In this document: piece after piece, positions 15,773-23,225 of the stretch | How the letters are laid out: each line of letters opens with the position of its first letter | Numbering within the stretch: the first letter of the stretch is position 1 | Source: Streptosporangium brasiliense | GTDB taxonomy: Bacteria > Actinomycetota > Actinomycetes > Streptosporangiales > Streptosporangiaceae | Length of the DNA stretch: 64,000 nt | NCBI RefSeq assembly: GCF_030811595.1 | Contig: NZ_JAUSRB010000002.1 | Coordinates: 3,906,001 to 3,970,000, forward strand | Direction of reading: 5' to 3' | Notes under the pieces: model-generated | What the model was told of the DNA's origin: nothing | Databases searched by the model: none | The model's input: only the letters and a program-made list of their open reading frames with translations | Translations under genes and position numbers: made by a program

Positions 15773-17611
15773 TCAGCGGGAGAGCTGGGACAGGTCCCGG
15801 GAGGCGCCGGTGGAGGCCGAAGTGGTCATCGCGGCGTAGGCCTGGAGCGCGGCGCTCACCGGGCGGTGACGGTCGCGCGGCCGGTAGCCGCCCAGGTCGG
15901 CGACGAGCCGCTCGCGGCGGGCCGACAGCTCCTCCTCGGAGACCTTCAGCTCGATCGACCGGCCGGGGATGTCGATCTCGATGAGGTCGCCGTCCTCGAC
16001 CAGGGCGATGGTGCCGCCCTCGGCCGCCTCGGGGGAGGCGTGGCCGATGGACAGCCCGCTCGTGCCGCCGGAGAAGCGCCCGTCGGTGACCAGCGCGCAG
16101 GCCTTGCCCAGGCCCTTGCCCTTCAGGAACGAGGTCGGGTAGAGCATCTCCTGCATGCCCGGCCCGCCCTTCGGGCCCTCGTAGCGGATCACCACGACGT
16201 CGCCGGCCTTGACCTTGTTGTTCAGGATGCCCTCGACCGCGTCGTCCTGGGACTCGAAGACCACGGCGGGCCCGGAGAAGCGCCAGATCGACTCGTCGAC
16301 TCCGGCGGTCTTGACGATGCAGCCCTCGGTGGCGATGTTGCCGTAGAGGACGGCCAGGCCGCCGTCACGGGTGTAGGCGTGCTCGAAGTCGCGCACGCAG
16401 CCCTCGGACCGGTCGAGGTCCAGCGAGTCCCAGCGGGCCTCCTGGGAGTAGGGCTTGACGGTGCGGACGTTGCCGGGGGCGGCGTGCCAGAGCTCCAGCG
16501 CCTCGGGCAGCGCGGTGGCCGAGCACGGGTCCCAGGCGTCGATGTAGTCGCCCATCGTGCCGCCGTTGACGGTGTGCGCGTCACGGTGGAGCAGGCCGGC
16601 CCGGTCGAGCTCGCCGAGGATGGCGGGGATGCCGCCGGCCCGGTGGACGTCTTCGACGTGGTATTTCGCGGTGGCCGGGGCGACCTTGCACAGGCAGGGC
16701 ACCCGCAGCGAGATCTCGTTGATCTCCTTGAGCCCGAAGTCCACCTCGGCCTCGCGGGCCGCGGCGAGGATGTGCAGGATCGTGTTCGTCGAGCCGCCCA
16801 TCGCCACGTCCAGCGCCATGGCGTTCTCGAACGCGTCTTTGGTGGCGATGCTGCGCGGCAGGACCGTCTCGTCGTCCTGCTCGTAGTAGCGGCGGGTGAT
16901 GTCCACCAGCCGGCGCCCGGCGTCCTGGAACAGCTTCTTGCGCGCCTTGTGCGTGGCCAGGATCGTGCCGTTGCCCGGCAGCGCCAGGCCGATGGCCTCG
17001 GCGAGGCAGTTCATCGAGTTGGCGGTGAACATCCCGCTGCACGAACCGCAGGTCGGACAGGCGTTCTCCTCCATCTCCAGCAGCTCGGCGTCGGAGACGC
17101 CGTCGTCGGCGGAGGCGATCATCGGGTCGATCAGGTCGAGCTTCCGGCCCGGTGTCTTGCCGGCCTCCATCGGGCCGCCGGAGACGAAGACCGTGGGGAT
17201 GTTGAGCCGGAAGGCGGCCAGCAGCATGCCCGGGGTGATCTTGTCGCAGTTGGAGACGCAGATGAGCGCGTCGGCGCAGTGCGCGTTGACCATGTATTCG
17301 ACCGCGTCGGCGATCAGCTCGCGGCTGGGCAGCGAGTAGAGCATGCCGCCGTGGCCCATCGCGATGCCGTCGTCGACCGCGATCGTGTTGAACTCGCGCG
17401 GGATCGCGCCCGCCTCGCGGATCGCCCCGGCCACCACGTCGCCGACCTCGCGGAGGTGGACGTGCCCGGGGACGAACTGGGTGAAGCTGTTGGCCACCGC
17501 GATGATGGGCTTGCCGAAGTCACCGCCGGCTACACCCGTCGCCCGGAGCAGGGCCCGGGCTCCGGCCATGTTCCTGCCGTGAGTGACCGTACGAGACCTG
17601 AGGGCGGGCAT
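15773..17611 (-). CDS. ilvD: Dihydroxy-acid dehydratase
   Basis: A 612-residue IlvD, normal length. The Fe-S cluster cysteines are seen in CVSNCDKITPGM and CPTCGSCSGMFTANSMNCL, the pattern of the E. coli-type enzyme. The C-terminal GRFSGGTSGLSIGHASPEA segment is conserved. It converts dihydroxy-acids to 2-keto acids in valine, isoleucine and pantothenate synthesis. No other ilv gene is adjacent. It stands alone on the minus strand. Confidence 0.97.
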   Translation of the reverse strand: MPALRSRTVTHGRNMAGARALLRATGVAGGDFGKPIIAVANSFTQFVPGHVHLREVGDVVAGAIREAGAIPREFNTIAVDDGIAMGHGGMLYSLPSRELIADAVEYMVNAHCADALICVSNCDKITPGMLLAAFRLNIPTVFVSGGPMEAGKTPGRKLDLIDPMIASADDGVSDAELLEMEENACPTCGSCSGMFTANSMNCLAEAIGLALPGNGTILATHKARKKLFQDAGRRLVDITRRYYEQDDETVLPRSIATKDAFENAMALDVAMGGSTNTILHILAAAREAEVDFGLKEINEISLRVPCLCKVAPATAKYHVEDVHRAGGIPAILGELDRAGLLHRDAHTVNGGTMGDYIDAWDPCSATALPEALELWHAAPGNVRTVKPYSQEARWDSLDLDRSEGCVRDFEHAYTRDGGLAVLYGNIATEGCIVKTAGVDESIWRFSGPAVVFESQDDAVEGILNNKVKAGDVVVIRYEGPKGGPGMQEMLYPTSFLKGKGLGKACALVTDGRFSGGTSGLSIGHASPEAAEGGTIALVEDGDLIEIDIPGRSIELKVSEEELSARRERLVADLGGYRPRDRHRPVSAALQAYAAMTTSASTGASRDLSQLSR

Positions 17612-18144
17612 GAGGCTTCTCCCATCATCGAAACCGAGTCTTCAAATGGTACGGCTACCGCCCGGTGCTTGAGACGGCTGTCCACAACACGAGACGCGCG
17701 GCCGTCGACCGCCTGGTGGGCGGTCGCGGCGCGGAGCCGCTCCCCGGTGGCGTGCCGCGAAGGTGTCCGGACGTCGACGGGAACGTCTCCGGCCGCCGGC
17801 GGAGCGGCGGGAGCGCTGAGGCGGCGACCGGTGGAGCCGAGGTGTGCCCGGCCCTGCCACCGACCTTACCGAACGCCCCGCGCCGGACGCCCCACGGCCG
17901 TCGGTGACCGTGTCGGGTCATGGAGGCGGCCGCGTCGGTCACGGAGGCGGCCGCGTCGGATCCCGGTCGTGGAGGGCGCCGGGTCCCGGGCGTGGGGAGG
18001 GCGGGCGCGTACGCGGGGGAGGGGACCGGGGGAGGGGGGAGGGAAAGGGTGCGGGCATGAAGGACGGGAGCCGCCGGCGCCCGGCCGGAGACTCCCGTCA
18101 GGGGTTACGGAGGGTCGCTCCCGGGGGCCGGGGCGCCTCCGGGG
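17612..18144. other. Intergenic, very GC-rich, with a 21-bp tandem repeat
   Basis: About 530 bases between ilvD (start) and the NERD gene (end). It contains tcaYggaggcggccgcgtcgg in two tandem copies (17918-17938, 17939-17959) and a G-rich tract near 18000-18050. The open frames here have no ribosome site or family resemblance. The ilvD promoter must lie in the first part. Confidence 0.5.
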
Positions 18145-18978
18145 TCAGGATTCGGGGTAGCGCGCGGGCAGGACCTGCTCGGCGGCCCGGTAGATCTCGT
18201 CGATCTCGGTGTCGGTGAGTGACCGTTCCCGCTTGGTGATCCATTTGCGGACACGGCTGCCGTCGAAGACGTCGACCTCGCGGACGTTGAGGATCTTCCA
18301 CGGGATCGCCGGGCCGTAGATCGCCAGGGACGGGACGATCGTGACCTCGTGGCCGAGCGCCTCCCCGATCAGCTCTGCCGCCTGGGACGCCTCCCAGCGC
18401 GCCTCGTCGAGGCGGGGTTTCTGGTTGAACGGCCCGTGGAACAGCTTGCGGTGCGACTGGACGCGGACCGGCAGGCGCTTGTCCCATTTCTCCGAGTCGA
18501 CGGCGTAGATCCCGGTGGGGCCCACGACCAGGTGGTCGATCTGGGCCTCGCTGTTGGGGATCGCACGGGCGTGCAGGGTGCGGTAACCGCCCCGCTCCAG
18601 CCGCTTGAGCTGGGCCTCCGTGCGCCGCTCCGCGACCGAGGCGCGCCGCCAGGCGGGCACCGTCGAGTTGGACCGGGCGTGCAGCACCGTGTCGACGATC
18701 GTGGCCACGACGGCCGCGGTGACCCCCAGCCGCCAGCTCGCGAGCAGGATGCCCGCGACCACTCCCACGCCGACCGCGATCAGGGCACGGCGCCGCAGAT
18801 GGCGATATTTGGGATGGTCGAGCAGACTGCGCAGGGAAGCGCGCTCAACGGGCGCGTACGTAGACGCGGGCGCGGTGGGTCGAGACGTCGGCCTGTCCTC
18901 GGCCGGTCGGTCACTGACCCAAATAGGTGACGTAGCGTTACCGTCTTCTGGTACCTGACCGGAATCCACGTAACTCAC
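18145..18978 (-). CDS. NERD-domain membrane protein
   Basis: A 277-residue protein with a disordered N-terminus (to about residue 50), one or two hydrophobic segments (ALIAVGVGVVAGILLASW, then GVTAAVVATIV), and a NERD (nuclease-related) domain in the C-terminal half: SEAQIDHLVVGPTGIYAVDS, then KLFHGPFNQKP. The conserved D of QIDH and the later acidic/lysine positions fit the restriction-endonuclease-like core, so nuclease activity is possible but unproven. GTG start. Membrane tethering of NERD proteins is common in actinomycetes. Confidence 0.85.
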   Translation of the reverse strand: MSYVDSGQVPEDGNATSPIWVSDRPAEDRPTSRPTAPASTYAPVERASLRSLLDHPKYRHLRRRALIAVGVGVVAGILLASWRLGVTAAVVATIVDTVLHARSNSTVPAWRRASVAERRTEAQLKRLERGGYRTLHARAIPNSEAQIDHLVVGPTGIYAVDSEKWDKRLPVRVQSHRKLFHGPFNQKPRLDEARWEASQAAELIGEALGHEVTIVPSLAIYGPAIPWKILNVREVDVFDGSRVRKWITKRERSLTDTEIDEIYRAAEQVLPARYPES

Positions 18979-19112
18979 GGTAGCTGACGTCCATTGGGGT
19001 GCCTAGTATTGGGTATCTCATACTTTTGTGACCACCATCACTCGCTTGGCGCCGTCCTGATCCGGGTATCTACTCATTTCCTCTCTAGATAACCGGGCCG
19101 TCTGCGCCTACT

Positions 19113-20543
19113 GTGCGGGACGTGGCCCACATACATGATCTTACCGCCCTTGAGCAGGCGGCGGCCGTGCGGAGCGGGGAGATCTCGCCCGTCGAGATCG
19201 CCGAACACTACCTCGACCGCATCGCGCGGCTGGACCCGGAGGTCGGCGCCTATGTGACCGTCACCCGCGAGATGGCCCTGGAACAGGCGGGCAAGGCCGA
19301 GGCCAGGGTGCTGGCGGGGGAGGAGCTCCCGCCGCTGCTCGGGGTGCCGATCCCGATCAAGGACCTCAACCTGGTCAAGGACGTGCCGATCCACTTCGGC
19401 TCGGCCACCTACGAGGACTTCGTCGCGCCGGTGGACGACAGCGTGGTCGAGAGGCTCAGGGACGCCGGGACCGTCATGCTCGGCAAGACCGCGACCCCGG
19501 AGTTCGGACTGCCCTGCTACACCGAGACCTCGCTCTCCCCGCCCACCCGCACCCCGTGGGACCTCTCCCGCTCCGCCGGCGGCTCCAGCGGAGGAGCCGC
19601 CGCCGCGGTCGCCGCGGGCCTGGCCCCCGCGGCGCAGGGCAGTGACGGCGCGGGCTCGATCCGGATCCCCGCCTCGGTCTGCGGGCTGTACGGCATCAAG
19701 CCCACCCGGGGCCGGATCAGCTCCGCGCCGATCATCCCCGACCTCGCCGGCCTGTCCACCAACGGCCCGATCACCCGTACCGTGGCCGACGCCGCCGCGC
19801 TGCTCGACGTGATGACGCACGACAACCCCGGCGACCTCTACTACGCCCCGCCGCCGGAGCTGGGCACGTTCACGGCGTACGTGGGCCGGGACCCGGGCCG
19901 CCTGCGCATCGCCCGCTACGCCGAGCCGCTCGTCCCCGGCGCCGAGGTCGACCCCGAGGTGCTCGCCGCCTACGAGCACGCCTCGGCGGAGCTGGCCGCG
20001 CTCGGGCACGAGGTGGTGGACATCGCGCCGCCGTTCACCCCGGACCTGGTGCCGCAGTTCGTGACGCTCTGGTACGCCTTCGCCTGCATGCACCCGGTGG
20101 ACCTGGGCAAGCAGGAGCGGCTCCGGCCGCTGACCGCCTGGCTGCGCGGGCGCGGCTTCGCCACCCCGGCCCCCGACTTCCTGCAGGCCCAGTCGGCGCT
20201 GCAGCTGGCCACCCGGTTCGGGCTGATGGTCACCGACCAGTACGACGCGGTGCTCACCCCCACCGTCACCCAGCCGCCCCGGCCGGTGGGCTGGTTCGAG
20301 GACGTGGCGGAGCCGGAGGAGACCTTCGAGCGGATGAAGCGCTTCGCCGCCTTCCCCGCCATCTACAACGTCAGCGGCCAGCCCGCGGTCAACCTCCCGC
20401 TGCACTGGACGCCGGACGGCCTGCCGGTCGGCGTCATGCTGGCCGGACGGTTCGGCGACGAGGGCACGCTGATCTCGCTCTCGGCGCAGGTGGAGGCGGC
20501 CCGCGGCGGCTTCTGGGGAGAGCGCAGACCGGCCGTCTGGTAG
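19113..20543 (+). CDS. Amidase (amidase-signature family)
   Basis: A 476-residue amidase-signature enzyme. The Ser-Ser-Lys triad is K83 (PIPIKDLN), S158 (SAGGSSGG) and S182 (GAGSIRIPA). Length fits amidases such as acetamidase/nylonase-like enzymes. It hydrolyses a C-N amide bond; the substrate is not readable. GTG start at 19113, or GTG 19122 three codons later; neither has a strong ribosome site. It stands alone, divergent from the NERD gene. Confidence 0.93.
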   Translation: MRDVAHIHDLTALEQAAAVRSGEISPVEIAEHYLDRIARLDPEVGAYVTVTREMALEQAGKAEARVLAGEELPPLLGVPIPIKDLNLVKDVPIHFGSATYEDFVAPVDDSVVERLRDAGTVMLGKTATPEFGLPCYTETSLSPPTRTPWDLSRSAGGSSGGAAAAVAAGLAPAAQGSDGAGSIRIPASVCGLYGIKPTRGRISSAPIIPDLAGLSTNGPITRTVADAAALLDVMTHDNPGDLYYAPPPELGTFTAYVGRDPGRLRIARYAEPLVPGAEVDPEVLAAYEHASAELAALGHEVVDIAPPFTPDLVPQFVTLWYAFACMHPVDLGKQERLRPLTAWLRGRGFATPAPDFLQAQSALQLATRFGLMVTDQYDAVLTPTVTQPPRPVGWFEDVAEPEETFERMKRFAAFPAIYNVSGQPAVNLPLHWTPDGLPVGVMLAGRFGDEGTLISLSAQVEAARGGFWGERRPAVW

Positions 20544-20593
20544 GTCTCGAACAGGTCTCGACGACATCTCGCCGCGGGTCTACCGTTGGTCGT

Positions 20594-20884
20594 GTGGACG
20601 CGATCCGGGTCCTCGGGTTTCTCGTCGGAGCCTCCGCGGGACTGTTCCTGTTCATCACCCTGCTGGTGATGCTGCCCGGCAGGATGCGCGCGCGTGCGGC
20701 CCGGACCACCTCGGCGGGCGCGGTGTGGTTCGGCGGCCCGCACGGCGGCGAGCAGGGTGGCGTCGCCCCCGGTCCGGTGCTGGTGGACCGGGGGGCTCCC
20801 CGGGAGCCGCGGGGCGACTGGGTCTCGCTGGCCGAGCTCGCCGAGCCGGGCCGGCACGTCGGCGGGGCGTCGGCGCGATGGTGA
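20594..20884 (+). CDS. Small membrane protein, first of a three-gene overlapping set
   Basis: A 96-residue protein with one N-terminal transmembrane helix (residues 6-29, VLGFLVGASAGLFLFITLLV), then Arg-rich residues and a soluble tail ending VSLAELAEPGRHVG. Orientation is probably N-out/C-in from the positive residues after the helix. No domain recognised. Its end overlaps the next gene by seven bases, so it is in one operon with the DUF5130-like and PycTM-like proteins. Confidence 0.65.
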   Translation: MDAIRVLGFLVGASAGLFLFITLLVMLPGRMRARAARTTSAGAVWFGGPHGGEQGGVAPGPVLVDRGAPREPRGDWVSLAELAEPGRHVGGASARW

Positions 20885-21252
20885 CGGTGCTGCCGGCCCT
20901 GAGCCCGGCACAGGCCGACGACCTCCGGGAGGCGCTGCGCGCCGCGGACCGCCGCAGCGGCCTGCGCTTCGCGGCCTACCTCGGACCGGCCATCGGCCCG
21001 CGCCGTCACTTCGCCGAACGGCTGCACGCCGCGCTGGGCGAGGAGGCCGACAGGGCCGTGCTCGTCTTCGTGGACCCCGGAGGGCGGGCGCTGGAGATCG
21101 TCACCGGTCTCCACGCCGGCCGGCGGCTCCCCGACCGGGAGTGCCGCCTGGCCGCGACGTCGATGGCGCTCGCCCTCGGTGCGGGAGATCTGGCGGGCGG
21201 GCTCGTCTCCGGCGTGGGGCTGCTGGCGGATCTCGCTTCGCGCCGCAGATGA
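20878..21252 (+). CDS. DUF5130-like (TPM-related) protein
   Basis: A 124-residue protein starting at ATG 20878. Features include HFAERLHAALGEEADRAVLV, VFVDPGGRALEIVTG and ECRLAATSMALALGAGDLAG, the arrangement of actinobacterial DUF5130 proteins, which are distantly related to the TPM (TLP18.3/Psb32/MOLO-1) fold. Function unknown. It overlaps the gene before it (ATGGTGA) and the gene after it (ATGA), implying equal stoichiometry and a shared job with the two membrane proteins. Confidence 0.75.
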   Translation: MVTVLPALSPAQADDLREALRAADRRSGLRFAAYLGPAIGPRRHFAERLHAALGEEADRAVLVFVDPGGRALEIVTGLHAGRRLPDRECRLAATSMALALGAGDLAGGLVSGVGLLADLASRRR

Positions 21253-22016
21253 CCTTCTCGCATAATCGGGTAGTGCTGAAGATCGTGCGCGACACGCTGG
21301 CGGGTCACGTCTCCGGGGGAGGCACGGTGAGGCAGGAGCAGGACGAGGTCGTCGCCTACATCGCGGCGGTCCTGGCCGAGGTGCGCGGCGACATCGGCAG
21401 GGCGGACCGCAAGGCCGCGGTCCTGGCGGCAGCGGCCGTCCTCGGCGTGCTGCTGGGCAACCGCTACGGGCCGGACGGGCTGCCCAGCCAGGTGGAGTGG
21501 CTCTGGTGGGCGGGCGTCTTCTTCTGCGCGATGGGGGTCCTGATGCTCGCCGGCGCCCTTTACCCCCGCAGTGCGCGGCTCGCCGGGCAGGCGGTGGAGC
21601 GCCGCCGCTCCTACGCGGGCCGGCTCTACGACGAGGATCCCCACGCCGGCGAGGCCCCGGTGGAGGACTCCCGCGCCGGCGCGTTCGCCCGCAGCGCGCT
21701 CGCCGACCTGAGGGCCCGCACGGCGGCCCAGGACACCCGGGTCCGGGCCGACCGGCTCGTGCTGGACATCAGGAGGCTCAGCTCCGTCGCCGACGCCAAG
21801 AAACGCTACGTCCGCAGGGGCGTGATCCTGTTGGTGATCTCCCTCTGCTGCTGCGCGCTCTCGGTGACGGTCGGCCAGGCCATGACGTCGTGGGACTTCT
21901 TCGGCAGGCCCATGGCCCCCGCCGTCCAGCCGACGCCCGCGGCGGGTCCGTGCGTCCCGTCCGGCACCTGTGACAGGTCCTCCTACGGTCAGGCCCGCAG
22001 CAGTTTCACCAGATAG
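21249..22016 (+). CDS. PycTM-like (DUF5706-like) membrane protein
   Basis: A 255-residue protein. After EVVAYIAAVLAEVRGDIGRA come a helix ADRKAAVLAAAAVLGVLLG, a second TM (WWAGVFFCAMGVLMLAGALY), a cytoplasmic helical part (ALADLRARTAAQDTRVRADR), and a last TM (GVILLVISLCCCALSV). This layout and the D-K-A start of the first helix resemble PycTM, the membrane-breaking effector of Pycsar anti-phage systems. No pyrimidine cyclase is adjacent, so a defence role is only a hypothesis. Its 3' end overlaps the convergent gene by 28 bases. Confidence 0.6.
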   Translation: MTFSHNRVVLKIVRDTLAGHVSGGGTVRQEQDEVVAYIAAVLAEVRGDIGRADRKAAVLAAAAVLGVLLGNRYGPDGLPSQVEWLWWAGVFFCAMGVLMLAGALYPRSARLAGQAVERRRSYAGRLYDEDPHAGEAPVEDSRAGAFARSALADLRARTAAQDTRVRADRLVLDIRRLSSVADAKKRYVRRGVILLVISLCCCALSVTVGQAMTSWDFFGRPMAPAVQPTPAAGPCVPSGTCDRSSYGQARSSFTR

Positions 22017-22951
22017 GTGCTGATGTCCGTCAGCAGGGTCGAGGGGGCCAGGGGCGCGGCGGCGACGGCGGAGAACAGGCTGGGCAATCCCGGCAGGGGG
22101 AAGCCGTCGTCCCTGGCGGCCTCCTCGCCCACCGCGTTCTTGCCGAGGATCGCCCGGCTGCGCTGCCAGGCGTCAAGGACCTCCTCGGGGGAGGGCACAC
22201 CGAACCCGTGGCCCACCGGGGCCGCGTGGCGCAGCCGTACCAGGGGGGTGTCGGCGAAGGCCAGCGCGGCGCGGGCGCGCACGCCGAGGTCCTCGCGGCG
22301 CTCCGGCTCCACCCAGTCCATCGCGGTGCAGGGGGTGCGGCAGGTGGCCACGCAGGTGGCGAGCGCGCCCGCCACCTGGCTGTGCTGCCGGTCGAAGTAG
22401 GCCCGCCAGCCCTCGGCCGGCTCCCCGGCCACCCGCAGGGTCCGGTTGGTGGCCGACTGCTCCGACTTCGTGTGGTCGCACTCGCGCTCGCCGATCACGC
22501 CGAACCTGCTGCCCGGCGCGCTGAGCCCGCGCGGCCAGCGCGCCGGGTCGCCCGCGTTGCCGAGCAGCGGCTCGAAGGCGAGCAGCGGCAGGTATTCGCT
22601 GGCGATGTGGATGGCGGCGACCATGGGGCTCAGCTCGCGCCGGTGCCACCGGACCGCGATCACCTCCAGCAGCAGCCCGTAGGCGGGCCGCAGCGACTCC
22701 AGGGCGCCGCGCGGCTGCTCCCGCGGCGTCTGCGGCATGGTGCACGCCCGCGCCCGGCGCCTCAGGTCGCTGGGTACGGCACGCGCCTCGGCGGCGAAGT
22801 CCTCCGCGTCGAGGGAGAGCAGCCGCTGCCCGAACTCGCACACCGCCTCGATGTCGCCGGCGTCCTCGACGACGTCCACGGCGAGTGCCCCGAGGTCGGC
22901 GAAGGCGTGCCTGCGCGCCAGGGAGACGAGTAGATCGCGTGCTGATTCCAC
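21989..22951 (-). CDS. Conserved hypothetical protein, helical
   Basis: A 320-residue predicted soluble, helix-rich protein with no signal peptide and no family I recognise. Noticeable parts are LLVSLARRHAFADLGALAVD at the start, a Cys-containing stretch VAGALATCVATCRTPCTAMD, and SPMVAAIHIASEYLPLLAFE. Codon use is like its neighbours, so it is a real gene. It is convergent with, and overlaps, the PycTM-like gene. Function unknown. Confidence 0.6.
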   Translation of the reverse strand: MESARDLLVSLARRHAFADLGALAVDVVEDAGDIEAVCEFGQRLLSLDAEDFAAEARAVPSDLRRRARACTMPQTPREQPRGALESLRPAYGLLLEVIAVRWHRRELSPMVAAIHIASEYLPLLAFEPLLGNAGDPARWPRGLSAPGSRFGVIGERECDHTKSEQSATNRTLRVAGEPAEGWRAYFDRQHSQVAGALATCVATCRTPCTAMDWVEPERREDLGVRARAALAFADTPLVRLRHAAPVGHGFGVPSPEEVLDAWQRSRAILGKNAVGEEAARDDGFPLPGLPSLFSAVAAAPLAPSTLLTDISTYLVKLLRA

Positions 22952-23158
22952 TTGATCACCTTCTCACGGGGCGCGGATCCCGGGTCACCTTATCCGGCCA
23001 TAGCGGGATGTTGACATGTTCTTGCAGGTAGGGACCATTTTTACCATCAACTGGCGGTGGCCGGCGCACCGATCACGGCGCCGCGGCCCGCCCGCCCGGC
23101 CCGGACGGCACCGCTGGGGACGGTAGGCCGCCAGGTAGGCACGGACCCGGGACGCGCG

Positions 23159-23189
23159 GACGCCCCCCGCCGTGACGGCGGGGGGCGTC
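23159..23189 (-). terminator. Perfect 14-bp hairpin after pepN
   Basis: gacgccccccgccg (23159-23172), loop tga, cggcggggggcgtc (23176-23189), 37 bases beyond the pepN stop. The arm sequence is the same as in the tig terminator at 62797-62833. Confidence 0.85.
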
Positions 23190-23225
23190 AGGAGCCGGGC
23201 GGATCCGCCCGGGGCCGGGGCCGGG

